Shown here piece after piece: positions 34,402-46,750 of a DNA stretch of 64,000 nucleotides (position 1 is its first letter; the number at the start of each line of letters is the position of its first letter). The DNA lies in NCBI GenBank assembly GCA_029255685.2, contig CM055319.2:17511247-17575246 (forward strand), written 5' to 3'. The position numbers and the translations under genes are program-made. The notes below the pieces were generated by a model. The model was not told where the DNA came from. It searched no databases and saw nothing but the letters and a program-made list of their open reading frames with translations. Source of the DNA: Silene conica. Taxonomy: Eukaryota; Streptophyta; Magnoliopsida; Caryophyllales; Caryophyllaceae.

Positions 34402-35453
34402 TGTAACATCCCAATATTTCGGGACTTGGGATTTTAAAGATTTTAAGTTCAAGTTCGAGAAATAATTTATATTTTGTAATTCTTGGTATTTCATTTAACT
34501 AACCGTTTAATTTATGTGAGAATATTTAAAAGAATTTAAATAAGATTTTATTTAATTGCGTAATTTACATCTTAGTAATTTAATTTCATAGTCCGGAAAT
34601 ATTTATATCATCTTAAGTTTATAGTTACTTTAAGTCGGTGTTTTTAGTTTAAACCGTCTTAAAACTTGCCCTATGGGCCTAACTTGTTAATGGACCCATT
34701 TCCCCTCTTTTTCCTCACAAAACCCTAACCCCACCAACTTCTACCTCCCTCCTCCAATTCATTTTTCAGATTTGCAACACCAACAAACATCATTTTTATA
34801 AACTTCTCCTTCAATCTTAAAATGCTCATAGAATCTTCGTTTCTTATCCGATTGAGACGATTTTCGCGGCTACGGATTCCTTGTCTCGAGCCCGTCGTTT
34901 TAAGGTAATCAATCTTGCACTTTGTGACAGTTGAAATTTCGGCCTGTTTGGGATATTTCGAAATTCGTGATGTTTTTCGATGTTTGTGTTGTTTTAGACG
35001 GTGTTGGTGTTAACCCGGAAGAAGGCTTGGTGATTATTGAAGTCAATCTCGAAGATTTCAAAGATTTCGCTAAGTAAAGGTGACGATAATGAGAAACTCG
35101 GCCTATTTGTGAATATTAGCACTTTTGTTGTTGATCTTGTCATAGTTTCTGATTTATGTTTGAGTTGATGATTTACGGACTTAGTAACATGTTTAGGGTG
35201 ATATTGTGGTGAAGAATTCATGCTTGAATTGATTGCTACATGCTTCAAAGTATAATTTCAGTTTTTCTCATTTTGCGACGGATACTCTTAAAATTCGTTT
35301 GAGGATTGTTATGGGACTTACTTGCTGGTAGATGAGTAGAAATTGATGTTTGATATTGTTGGGTAAACATCTTGTGTAGCAAATTTGAATGTTGTAGGTC
35401 GATTAATGGAGTTTGCATAAATTGCGTTTTTGCGAAATTGGGTTACAGGCTCT

Positions 35454-35853
35454 CTGAGCCGGTCGACCGACCGGCTGCCGGTCGACCGGCTGGGAGAGCA
35501 TTTGGGTGTTTTTCGTAAAATTTGGGAAAAAGGGTTTTGGCTGCCAGCCGGCCGACCGGCTGCCTGCCGACCGGCTGGTGGTCACTTGAGTTGTGTTTGT
35601 TGCGAAGAACTTAGATTAGGAAGGGAGCCCAGCCGGCAGACCGGCCGCCTGCCAGCCGGCTGGGAGTGCATTTGGGAAAGGTTACGAGTTTTGTGAAGGC
35701 TTGGGAGGGTCTTCCCAGCCGGCCGACCGGCTGCCTGCCGACCGGCTGGGAGGCCTTTGTGTTGTTTCGTTTTGGAAAAAAAAAAAAAAAAAGAAGGAAG
35801 GCTGAGAGGTCACCAGCCGGCCGACCGGCTGCCTGCCGACCGGCTGGGGACCC
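35454..35853 (+). repeat. Five GC-rich palindromic units (Gypsy-2 3' LTR)
   Basis: Copy of the array at 29142-29541. One C/T change in unit 1 (GGCTGCC for GGCCGCC), and a slightly shorter A run between units 4 and 5. Confidence 0.92.
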
Positions 35854-36142
35854 CTGTAGGCTATTTTGAAGTTTTCGTAATTTAATCGTAACTTTCAAAC
35901 GGTTAATCGGTTTTACTTGAAACTTGTTTTGTGTACCTTTGACATGTATTTGAGGTCCCCGGAGGATGGGCAACATTAGATTGGGTTCGGGAATAGAGTA
36001 AGGATAGAGACCCCCCGGTCGGGTAACCGAAAGGGAAACCGGCTCTCTCTCATCTTAGTTCTCGAGGTCAATTAAGTGTTGATTAGAGGTTAAAGGTAGA
36101 ACTACGGTTTAGTTCATAGACTTTGATGATATTGTTTTGATG

Positions 36143-36736
36143 CGTATTAAGTTATGCGTTAAGATGTCGCCTCTGAACTTAATACGTAGGTTGTTTGTCA
36201 TGTATAGGGGTATGCGTTAAGATGTCGCCTCTGAGCCCTATATGTGTTTGTTTGTCGTGTATGGAGCCATGCGTTGAGTTTTCGCCTCTGAGTTCTATAC
36301 ATGTTTGTTTGTCGTGTCTGGGACATGCGTTGAGTTTTCGCCTCTGAGTCCAGACATGTATGAGTGATCGCGTCGGACCATGCGTTGATTTTTCGCCTCT
36401 GAGTCTGACGAGTAGAGCAACTGCACGACGGGGCAGTCAGGTTGTCATACCTTACCCGGAGTGCAGGTGTTTGGTGCTAGAACATGCGTTGAGTTTTCGC
36501 CTCTGAGTCTAGTATCTTGTAATGTAGTAGGGGTCCATGCGTTGAGTTTTCGCCTCTGAGTTCCTTACTTGTGATAGTGAATTGAATGCTAGTCCATGCG
36601 TTGAGTTTTTGCCTCTGAGTCTAGTGTTCTGTGATAGCCGGTCCATGCGTTGAGTTTTCGCCTCTGAGTCCTTGCTTGATATTGTGAACTTGGTACTTAG
36701 GTTATGCGTTAAGATGTCGCCTCTGAACCTTTGTAC
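36143..36736 (+). repeat. Ten constant-loop hairpins (Gypsy-2 3' LTR)
   Basis: Copy of 29833-30426. Loop changes at unit 5 (TGATTTTTCGCC) and unit 8 (GTTTTTGCC). Confidence 0.9.
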
Positions 36737-37403
36737 TTGCTGTTTTATATCTGCTTGCCTTGATGATGGTACAGTGTCAGATATGCATAGTATGTTATTG
36801 TTGTTATATGAGTTGTGGTTAAATCATCCAAGGCATTCGATGACTCTTAGTTCGGTTTCATAAATAATTGGATTGAAAGACCCCCCGACTGGGTAACCAG
36901 TAGGGAAACCGGCTCTCCTTCCTATTTGTTTATGAAGTTAGTTGAGAGCCGTGCATGGTAATCGCATGATAGTAAGAGATCAGATGATGAGTTGTTTATG
37001 CTTCACATGTTGATATATGTTGGAGTATTCTGTATTGTTTTATATGTTACGTGTTGTCACAAAAGGTGGCTAGGAGAACTCTAGTCACTCCCCACTGATT
37101 GTGGCGTACATGTTTTCATGTATGTAGGTACATGACAGGTGGTTGGCAGAGGGTTGCATGGAGCTAGCGAGCGATGATCCTATTCATTGATTGACTTACA
37201 CGTTTACGTTAGCTAGACTTAGTTTACATTTCAGTTTTGAGTGCCTGTAGGGATGTGCCATCCCAGGCTGATTGTATATATGTTTTACTTTCAGTTTTAG
37301 TTTAATTCACCTCGCATGTTGTTTGTACTTAAAAAGTTTTAATTCCGCTGCATTTTTGGTACTTTTGTATGTTTATATTTCCGCTTTCGCGAGGGGTTTT
37401 ACA

Positions 37404-37496
37404 GTTCGGGTTTTCGGATGGATGGAGGTAGAGAGGCGAAGTGACAGAGATGTTCTTTGGAACATTCCCTTTTATTTTGTCATTTCCGCCGGTCAT
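37404..37496 (-). pseudogene. Copia-3 gag N-terminus, separated by Gypsy-2
   Basis: The gag start codon (complement of 37494-37496) lies 45 nt after the primer site. About 31 codons, including the SPLYLHPSENP motif typical of Copia Gag N-termini, run to the GTTCG target duplication. The frame continues in register at 28089, on the far side of Gypsy-2. Confidence 0.88.
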
Positions 37497-37540
37497 TATC
37501 GTGAATCAGAAAGAAAAAAAATTGATCGATATCAGTCAGT

Positions 37541-37552
37541 GCTCTGATACCA
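37541..37552 (-). other. Copia-3 primer binding site (tRNA-Met)
   Basis: TGGTATCAGAGC on the minus strand, directly next to the 5' LTR. Confidence 0.94.
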
Positions 37553-37732
37553 TGTGAAATTCTGATGATGAATGAATATTGTAAGTTTCATTGATAAACT
37601 TCACAGGAATACAAAGCTAGCTTAAATAGGTACAAACTCTAACTGACTATATGGAATACAAAAGGATGTGGTCAACAAAGGAATATAGACAGTCGCTATA
37701 TTTACTCGGAAATGATATTCCAAATTCCAATA
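37553..37732 (-). repeat. Copia-3 5' LTR
   Basis: 180 bp, two substitutions from the 3' LTR (A/T near 37576, A/G near 37664), followed by target duplication GATAC at 37733-37737. Confidence 0.92.
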
Positions 37733-37737
37733 GATAC

Positions 37738-40528
37738 CATATATTTCAATGATTCTGCAAGTGTGTATTAGATTGATGCAGAATATCATATATATCATGA
37801 GTATGGTTTATGAGATTGTTGCATGATAAATTTTGCAGCCATGAATGTTTTGTTTCATGTTTTGAATGCATTAATTTGGACTGTGGTGGCATAGTTTCGT
37901 GCGTTATTGCTAAGTATGTGTATGGCAAATTGATCATTTGAATAATGAACATATACACCATGGCATTCTATTGTTACTAGAATTTTGATTCACTGATGAT
38001 TTCATTTGACGAGCGCATGGTTTTTTCATGAACAATGGTTCATTTGAATGGTAAAGTAGTTTCACATATATATGATATCAATGATATTATTGATAATGAT
38101 GGTTATACTATATAGTTTGTGGATATTTGGTTTGAAATATCCATGTTTTATGTCTTCTTGTTTGGCTACTGTCGATAGAATTAATGATTATGATACCGGT
38201 TATGGTGTGATCATGATTATTGTTTTTGCTAGTCTATAACATGACTATGTAATCTTTTGTAAACATGTCAAGTGCTAATATTGTCTTGTATAAATAATTT
38301 ACATCTTATGTCATTAGATAATTATTTTAGACATCAAGGCATGTTTTATAAGTGATTTTAATTTTAATATGGTGTAATATTAAGTGGTTGTCTACTTGTT
38401 TGTATGACATGATTAAGAGAATTTCTCTTGATAGTTGCAATTCATGTTTTGTACAATAGTGGTATATTGTTGATTGTATGAATTGTGTGTACTACAACAA
38501 TAGTGGTATACTATTGAATTATGTACAACAATAGTGGTTTACTATTGAATTATGTACAAGGTGAGTGTGAATGTCTCTAATGAATCCTCCTTGATATTAT
38601 ACATTGCAATGCGGGTTGAGCGGTTCATACAGTTGCTTGTATGGCTCAATAGCATTGTGTATATGTGATTACGTGGTGGAGAGTTACGGTTAATGGTTAC
38701 TTTAGCCACCATTGGTTTACTTAAGGAAGTGTTTGAGACTTGCCCATGAAAAAGGACATATTTTATGTCAATTTTTGTCTCATTGTTGTTAGTACTTGTT
38801 ATTTATTTTACAACAAGTTTAATGAGATGGGTTTTAGTGTCAATCTTGATCAAGAGTTGTTAATTGATCATATGTGTTAGATATGTTTTGAATATATTTG
38901 TTTGATCATTTGGTTAAAAATGATCATGTTTCTTGTTGCGGTTAATGTGCAATATCGTTAGCCCACATGGATATTAGAGTTAATAATGTTTTATTTAATG
39001 TTTGATCATCAAATATTTTATAATCACAATAAATAGATTATGAGTTATCATGTGTGTTATCTATATTTTATTTGACTAACACTTTGTTTTTGATGAATGG
39101 TAATAAATTCGTATGGATGTTTGTAGTGTTTTCATTTCGCTTGTTTGCTAGTAGTTTTACTAGTACAATTTCATATGCTTTTATTATATTGTATTATATA
39201 ATGTATGAAATGAGTCATGTATGTGGAGTGGGATAAGCATATTGTGTAAGCTCTCTTGAATGTATGTAATACACGAAAATGTGGATTCTGAACGGTAACA
39301 TATGAGTATGCATATGTGGTTTGATAGCATTGTGTATTGATATAGGGTGGTAATAAGTGACCGTAATATGGTACCTTAGGTAGCTTAATTTTCAATGAGG
39401 AGATGGAACTCACCCATGTAGGATAGAAATTTTTTGAAGTTGTGTTAATCTCACTTTAATTAATTATGTGATATAAACATGTAAAGAAATATTTATAAAA
39501 TATGATGTTTTGATCAATCGTTTTTGATATGTTTAACATTTTCATGTCTTGTGTAAAACTTTTTAAAATTTGATTATGTTATTGATTTTACCATAAAATC
39601 TCGGGAATAATGATTTGTGATAATCATGGTGAGATTATGGAGTCATGGTGGTTTAGCCATGGAAAAGGTAAAATGACAGCATTAAAAGTACGCAACTACT
39701 GACGATCCGGATATGGAGTTGTTATTTGTTGCAGGATTAATGACAAGTCAATCTTTGGCATAGACCAAAGATTAATTAACTTGTAAAAGTTGGTTCGGAT
39801 ATCGTATTTTATATGAAGACATGGGGGAGGTAATATGATCCTTGGGAATAGGATCAAGGGTGAGATTATTATTCTCCAGTTAATACTCTCAATGGTCGAA
39901 AATAACACTTTTATCCAATAATAAAAGTATAGTTATGACTCGGGTTTTCACAAGGGCTTAATTATTGTGTTTCGAAAAGTGGAGTAAGAATACTTGTTTA
40001 TATATTATTCATCTTTGACAAGCAGTTAGGCAAATGTGAAATCGTATAATTCAAATCATGAATTATGTTTTGTCTATGCCGGTTGTCTTCAGTTTTAGAA
40101 GAATATTTTCTACAAATAGTAGTGTATCTTTACTTGAGAAAGACACCATTATTAAATGGATTTTCAAAAGGCAAATTTGCATTAAAAGATTGACATAAGA
40201 GTAGAAACTCGCAGTGTTAGCTATAGCCGGTAAAAAGGCTAGGTCGTTAAAGAAATTGATCTGCGAGTTCATTTTTGAATGTGACCGATAGATTTTGATA
40301 GGGATAACTTGGCTAAGTTTATAGTCAAGTGAATTATGGTGACGGCCGCACCGAGACGTTATTATAACATGATATATAAGCTATCAAAAATGGGTTGTTG
40401 GCTGTTTTGTGAGATCTCAATTTTAGTTGATCATCACGTTTGCATAAAGGGTCAATTAAGGACTTGGTTATAAAGTCGGTTGACGGGATGAGTCTAAAAC
40501 TCGTATAAATCATTAGCAATGGGATACC
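37738..40528 (+). other. Copia-2 middle internal region, non-coding
   Basis: 2.8 kb of AT-rich Copia-2 body with no recognisable Copia domain. It contains tandem units of about 31 bp (TACAACAATAGTGG...ATTATG) at 38492-38554 with an eroded copy from about 38452. Two diverged stretches resemble each other (about 38560-38770 and 39230-39440, both with TAGCATTGTGTAT and a GGTAACCA/GGTAATAA-type context). Confidence 0.7.
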
Positions 40529-41249
40529 CAATTTGTAAAACCTCTCGCGAAAGCGGAAATATAAACATACAAAAGTACTAAAAATGCAGCGGAATTTAAA
40601 ACTTTTAAAAGATAAAACAACATGCGAGAAGTCTTAAACTGAAACGGAAACTGAAACAGAAACCAAAATAGATAAGTAACAGTTATAAGCACTGGAATAA
40701 AACATATACACAGCCTGGGATGGAACATCCCTACAGGCACCAAAACATAAAGTATAAAAAGTCTAACAGTCTAGCTAACGATAGGGTATAAGTCATATGA
40801 TGAAGGATCATCACTCGCTAGCCCTCCTGTGATCCCATCTCCAACCTGCATGTACCTACATACATGAAAACATGTACGCCACAATCAGTGGGGAGTGACT
40901 AGAGTTCTCCTAGCCACCTTTTGTGACAACACGTAACACATAAAACAATACAGAATACTCCAACATATAACAACATGTGAAGCATAAACATCTCATCATC
41001 TGATCTCTTACTATCATGCGATTACAATGCACGGCTCTCAACCAACTTCATAAACAATTAGGAAGGAGAGCCGGTTTCCCTACTGGTTACCCAGTCGGGG
41101 GGTCTTTCAATCCAACTATTTATGAAACCGAACTAAGAGTCATCCAATGCCTTGGATGATTTAACCACAAATCAAATAAACATCAATAACTCATCATGCA
41201 TATCTGACACTGTACCATCATCAAGGCAAGCAGATAAAACATCCATAAC

Positions 41250-41752
41250 ACTAGCAACGGGTCCAGAGGTGAACTTAACACATATCCCATTACTACACTA
41301 TGTCGGGTCCAGAGGTGAACTTAACACATATCCCAACATACAATTCAAGTAAAGGGTCCAGAGGTGAACTTAACACATATCCCTAAACTTACAATCATGA
41401 AAAGGGTCCAGAGGTGAGCTTAACACATATCCCTAATCATCCAAAAGCAACGGGTCCAGAGGTGAGCTTAACACATATCCCGATGCTACACACAAGTATT
41501 GGGTCCAGAGGTGAGCTTAACACATATCCCAATACACAGCTACCGCACAACGGGTCCAGAGGTGAGCTTAACACATATCCCGTGTACGACAACCGATCAC
41601 GTGTCAGGTCCAGAGGTGAGCTTAACACATATCCTGACACGCCCAAGCAAAACACGTAACGGGTCCAGAGGTGAGCTTAACACATATCCCGTCACGCGAC
41701 ATATAAACACGTAGTGGGTCCAGAGGTGAGCTTAACACATATCCCACCACGC
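41250..41752 (-). repeat. Ten constant-loop hairpins (solo LTR)
   Basis: Shown on the + strand: ten copies of TCCAGAGGTGA...TTAACACATAT, each flanked by complementary arms. Perfect or near-perfect stems include GTATTGGG with CCCAATAC, CGTGTCAGG with CCTGACACG (GG/CC flanked by a compensated A-T where the others have G-C), CGTAACGGG with CCCGTCACG, CGTAGTGGG with CCCACCACG, and TATGTCGGG with CCCAACATA. Units 1, 3 and 7 pair poorly beyond the GGG/CCC core. Open frames across this array are incidental. Confidence 0.9.
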
Positions 41753-42049
41753 GACAACCATTGTAACTACTAACATCCAAAGGTAGAAACTAACCTATAG
41801 TTCTAACTTCTTACCACTAATCAACACTTAATTGATCCCGGGAACTAAGACGAGGGAGAGCCGGTTTCCCTTTCGGTTACCCGACCGGGGGGTCTCTATC
41901 CTCACTCCATTCCCGAACCCAATATAATGTTGCCCGTACACCGGGGACCTCAGATATATATCACGGGTATTCAAAACGAGTTTCAATTAAAACTGATCAA
42001 CCGTTTAAAAGTTACACGCGAAAACAACCCAAAACAACCTTCAGGGATC

Positions 42050-42404
42050 CCCAGCCGGTCGGCAGGCAGCCGGTCGGCCGGCTGGTGATCCCTCAGCCTA
42101 TGCCCTTTTCAAAAACCATGAAACATCACAAAGGACTCCCAGCCGGTCGGCAGGCAGCCGGTAGGCCGGCTGGGAAACCAAGCCTAGCCTTCGCAAATCT
42201 CGTATCCATCCCCACATGCACTCCCAGCCGGCTGGCAGGCGGCCGGTCTGCCGGCTGGGCTCCCTTCTACCTAAGTCCTCGTATACGACACAAGACACAC
42301 AAGTGACTACCAGCCGGTCGGCCGGCTGGCAGTCCTAAAGCCTCATTCTTCAAAAATACGAAAGAATACCAATATGCACTCCCAGCCGGTCGACCGACTC
42401 AGAG
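42050..42404 (-). repeat. GC-rich palindromic units (solo LTR)
   Basis: Five positions as in the other Tekay LTRs (about 42052, 42139, 42221, 42310, 42381). The units at 42310 and 42381 are partly deleted. Confidence 0.88.
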
Positions 42405-43362
42405 AGCCTGTTCGCAAATCGTGATTTTCAGACCATAAGAAATCATCACAATTCGACATTCAAACTTCAAAATCACTACATATGATGTTTACCCAACATT
42501 ACCAATCATCAAATACAACCTATCTAGCAGCAAACAAGTCCCATAACAATCCTCAAACGAATTTAGCAAGTATCCGTCGCAAAATGTGAAAAACTGAAAA
42601 TGAACTTAAGAACATGTAACAACATCTTAGAGCATGAATTCTTCACATATTAAACATCCTAAACATGTTACTAAGTTCTTTGAACAATGAACATTAATAA
42701 AAATCAGAAGCTAACACAAAATCACAACAAGAGTGCTAATATACACATAAAGGCCGAGTTATCTCATTATCGTCACCTTTCAAGCTTTTCCGGCTAAAGA
42801 TCCTCCTCAACCAAGTAGATATCAACCTCCGGATCGTCTAAGCCCACTCCTACAAACAAAGAAAACGGAATTTAGGACAGAAAACGATTCCATACAAAAT
42901 GGACAGATTTTTCGAAGTGAGAGAAATGAAAAACTAAAGTGATGGATGGCTTGGAAATTGAATGAGGATTCCGAAAATGATATTTTTACCTTGATTTGAT
43001 CGACGGATGATGAAGAATTTATCAAAAGAAGGAGGAATAAAATGGAGGTTTGGGAGAGTTTTGTGTTACTGTAAAAAGAGTTCTTGAGCAAAAAGAAATG
43101 TCGACATAAGGTTTATGTAGGGTACAAGTGAGTTGTCCTTTCCGGATTAAAAGGACGGGTTAGGATATTAGAACAGATATTTAAGTCGGGAACTTAACCT
43201 TGCCAAGTTTGCATTCGTCTTAAGGACTTGAGGTTCTTAAGACGGATCTTACTAATTAAATTAAAATCTTTCACAATAAATTATTAAAGTATTATTTTAT
43301 TACTTAAAATAATTTAAAACGCTTAAATTAGATTTTACGAAAATACGGGCTGTTACACAATT

Positions 43363-43870
43363 CCCCTCTAATACAATGTTAGAGGCTGAATTCAATGTGG
43401 AAGGTCTATTGTTAAGAGATTGAAGCACACGATAATTTATATCCCGAGGTGTGTGCTTAGACTTGCATGTTGTAAGGTTGAAGTATATCTTCTTAATTGA
43501 TCTTTTGAAAAAGTGTGTTTGCAAGTACACGATGAAAAGAATCAACCTATGTGAACATGAAGTATAGCCGCTTCAAGGGAGTATGGGTTTAACTCCTGAA
43601 ATGTTCATGAATAGATATTGGACACTAGGCTTGTAAATAAGTGTCGGTTTTGTAACTTTAGAAGTAAATTAATTTATGTGTGAGTTATCTTCATGTATTC
43701 AAAATGGGTAGAAAGGGTTCAATGCTAAGTCACACCCCTATACTCGAATATTTGGAATGTGTAATTTCACTAAGTGGAAATTCAATCTTCGTGACATTTT
43801 CATTTATACATAAATTGGTATGTTTGTTAGCTTATTTAAAATCTTGAATTACGCTTAAATGGGGGAGGAA
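43363..43870 (+). other. Copia-2 3' internal piece with polypurine tract
   Basis: About 500 bp between the solo LTR and the 3' LTR. No coding region. It ends in the purine tract AAATGGGGGAGGAA (43857-43870). Confidence 0.75.
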
Positions 43871-44386
43871 TGTTGGTAATTTAAGTGTAATTACCGGTTC
43901 ATTTTGGCGTATTTAAGTTTGGTCTTAGATGGGTGATTTCTAAATAATATAATGTGAGTTTGGGAAGTACGGAGTGTACGCTTACATAATTATTATGAAA
44001 ATACGGTATAGTTTTTCATTCGAATAACTATGACGGGGTTGAATCTGGTTGAATTAATGAAGAGTTGTAACTCTTCAGAAATACATTCTCCCCTTTTCCC
44101 TTCAATATCTATATAAATAGACATGGGAATGTGAAGATGAATGATATAGAAAAACAATCTCATCTTCTGCATCTTTGAACGATTTAACAATCTACACATA
44201 AAATACTTCTGAATTACATCTCTGATTTTTGTGCCTGAAAACAGAGGACACCGTCTTATCTCAATAGGAAATTCGGTATAACCCTGACACTAATATAGGG
44301 TCGAATTGTTCTATTCGAAAAGCGAAGTCGATTCGGTGTGATTATTATTATCAATTCTTTATTCGTGAATACTCATCTTTCCAACA
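43871..44386 (+). repeat. Copia-2 3' LTR (516 bp)
   Basis: Intact TGTTGG...CCAACA LTR followed by target duplication ATAAA (44387-44391). It preserves the uninterrupted sequence at the TR-GAG insertion site (TTGTAACTCTTC). Confidence 0.95.
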
Positions 44387-46561
44387 ATAAAGATATAGTA
44401 AAAGATTTTATCTAAGTAATATTTGTTTGGCCGAACTTTGGCAAGTTTATAACTGAAACGAATCACTTCTACAAGGTGCCCAAAAACACAGAAGAAGAAA
44501 GGTTTGTTTGACAAATCTCAATTGTTGCATAAGTACTTTAAAGCTTTTGAAAAAATCTTCCAAGCCGTGTTTTAAAAACTAATATTGAGCACACCACTTC
44601 TTATAGTTATAAGTTTACTAATTTAGAAACCGTACAAAGTTGCACGGACATGAATATAAAGATGAAATTTTACAATTTTATATTATCATTATAGTAATAC
44701 GAGTATATAAAATTTTAGTAAATGATCTACTTTAGATAAAAATTTAAATGTTGCTTAGCTGCGTTAACCATAAACTGATTCAATCTAATTTATTAAAGCA
44801 ACAACCACAGAGCCTATGTGTCGATCTGTGGTTGAAAGTCAATAAGTCAAAGCCAATTTTTTATTTCCTAAATTCCAACCACGTTCTATGCAAGTAATTA
44901 ATTACCATGCTAATTGTTTCTTCCAATTGTTCATCATTCATCATATCTAAGTATCTAACAAATCAAATAAAAATCAACTAATGAAAAACTACCATCTAAT
45001 ACCGTCAACTAATATACTCCATCCATATTAGATCCTACTGAATATATATTTTTGGTGCAAAGATACTACTGGATATATTAATGTGTATAAAGTGTAATGT
45101 TTGTGAAGAAAAATATTTAACATTATTTGAACAAATACAGGAAAATAAAATCCCAATAAAAGAACAAAAGAAAAAGTGAAAAGATAGAGGTCACATATAA
45201 TAAATAGATTAAACTTAATTATACATTTATAAAAAAAACTCGATTAAAAAAGTCACAAATTTGTGTAGTAATAGAAGAATGAAAACCGATTAAAAAAGGC
45301 TAAGAAAAAAACTCTAAAAACCGACAAAATTATTATGTGAAAAACATCAAAGTCAGTATTAAAAAATAACTATGAAAACATACTGTAAAATATAGTTTTT
45401 ATCGAAGTACAATTATTGAGAATAAATTTTGGGGATAACTACAAAATTCAAAATAAAAAACCTAAACATCCATATTTCTTCAACCTAGGCAAATATATAA
45501 CGTAATATTTTTGAGATGGTGGTAAGCAAATATATAACGTAATATAAATAGGGCAGACAGTAACGAAGAAATGGAATATAGAGCTCTTGAGAGAAAGATT
45601 TTTATTTGAGAGAATGATGGAAGGAGAGTATGTAGGTGACGGTGAAATAAAGTAAAGGTTAATAATACGAACTAATATTTACTATTGTCATATTTATTTA
45701 TAGGTTTAGTAAATCGTTGGGCCTGACCAGCCCAATATTGTTGTGTGTTCACATAATTACACGTTCACAAATAATTATTTAAGACGGGTAAATATATTCA
45801 TTTTAACATAAAATAGGTTAAATAGAATGGATAAGATGAAACAAACGTTCTTAAAAATTAGCAAAATAATTGTCTTATCTAATAAATTGAAGTATTATTT
45901 GATCCTTTAACTCTTAAACAAATATACCCTTATTAAGAGACAAATTGTCATAGGTTATATATATTGAGTATAAACTATGTTATTGGGATGCAAATGGCAT
46001 ATAATAGTTAATTATTTGGAAATAATATTTTTATAGAGTCAAATGAACTACAAGGGCAGTACAATACATGATAAGAGGAATTAAAGCTCGGACTTATTAT
46101 CTGTTATACCTCTTTCTTAAGCACTAAACTAATACATTTTCGATATTTAACATAATGTTAGAATTAATAATATTTCTTTACCACGTTTAGAAATTGACTA
46201 CTTATTTTTGAATATTTTTACTCGAAAAAAAGGATAAGTTATTAACAAGGGTGTGTATGTTATTCTTATACATCATGACAACAATTGTCGTAGTTGTTGT
46301 TATCCAATCTTACGATGGTAAGTTATGTATATTAATTATTCACAAGTTACAATTCGTAATTGTCTACATATTTGAAATAATTTGTTATTAGTTTTCAACA
46401 ACATAATTATATTACATTATATATCCACCGCTATTTTTATGAATGAAAAAATATAATCGGATATGTTGTTGGCATTTTCATATGGAAAAAGTTATACAAA
46501 ATAGAAACGTATGTAATCAAAATAAACAATCAAAAAATAAAAAGTATGGAATTCAACAGAA

Positions 46562-46750
46562 CTTTTGTTGAAAATTAAATTACAAAGTTAAAAGTAGTAT
46601 TTTTGGATATTTATATACACTAAACTACATTTTATTGAAATTCAAGTGATCCAAGGGAGTAACCCTTTGTTGAAAATTAAACTACAAAGCTAAAATTAAT
46701 TTTATTGGATATTTATATTGGTTAAATTACATTTTATTGAAAAATTTATA
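46562..46750. repeat. Diverged tandem duplication (2 copies, about 105 bp period)
   Basis: Both copies contain TTTGTTGAAAATTAAA, GGATATTTATAT and TACATTTTATTGAAA in the same order. Confidence 0.8.

Larger units (their letters stand above)
28090..37403 (+). mobile_element. Gypsy-2: coding-free Tekay derivative (LARD)
   Basis: 9314 bp element with 3.0 kb LTRs (28090-31093 and 34402-37403) and target duplication GTTCG (28085-28089, 37404-37408), inserted in Copia-3 gag. The 3.3 kb interior has no recognisable gag or pol. LTR termini, primer site, polypurine region and LTR module order match Gypsy-1, so it is a non-autonomous relative (large retrotransposon derivative). About fourteen substitutions and a poly-A length change separate the LTRs. 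Mobilisation by a Gypsy-1-like partner is inferred. Confidence 0.93.
34402..37403 (+). repeat. Gypsy-2 3' LTR (3002 bp)
   Basis: About 0.5% different from the 5' copy. Palindromic units lie at about 35454-35853 and ten hairpins at 36143-36736. The first GNRA loop is GTAA here and GCAA in the 5' copy. Confidence 0.94.
23649..37732 (-). mobile_element. Copia-3: Copia element split by Gypsy-2
   Basis: Minus-strand Copia retrotransposon with 180 bp LTRs (23649-23828 is 3', 37553-37732 is 5') and target duplication GATAC (23644-23648, 37733-37737). A Met primer site adjoins the 5' LTR, and a purine tract (TTGAGGGGGAG) adjoins the 3' LTR. Gypsy-2 sits inside gag (28090-37403). Without it the element is about 4.8 kb. 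LTRs differ at two positions of 180. Short LTRs and pol motifs resemble Ale/Retrofit (tentative). On the element strand the LTR starts TATTGG rather than TGTTGG, in both copies. Confidence 0.94.
40534..43357 (-). mobile_element. Solo LTR of a third Tekay-type family (2824 bp)
   Basis: Single LTR with target duplication CAATT (40529-40533, 43358-43362) and no internal region, so it is the product of recombination between two LTRs. On the minus strand it begins TGTAACAGCCCGTATTTTCG and ends GAGAGGTTTTACA. It shares all modules with the Gypsy-1 and Gypsy-2 LTRs but with a distinct hairpin-loop sequence. Confidence 0.94.
14882..44386 (+). mobile_element. Copia-2: non-autonomous LTR element hosting four later insertions
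   Basis: 516 bp LTRs with TGTTGG...CCAACA ends and a perfect target duplication ATAAA (14877-14881 and 44387-44391). The 5' LTR is split by TR-GAG (15084-22647). The body holds Copia-3 with Gypsy-2 inside it (23649-37732) and a solo Tekay LTR (40534-43357). Without insertions it is about 5 kb. No gag or pol is recognisable in the remaining body, so it is non-autonomous or deeply eroded. A purine tract (AAATGGGGGAGGAA) precedes the 3' LTR and fixes the + orientation. No standard tRNA primer site is seen after the 5' LTR. LTR type and size suggest Copia, but without pol that is inference. Confidence 0.9.

Noticed and set aside
41414..41714. Overlapping open frames with repeated PEVSLTHIP / RGELNTYP peptides
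   Set aside because: They are translations of the ten-hairpin array of the solo LTR in several frames; the stems, not the peptides, are conserved.
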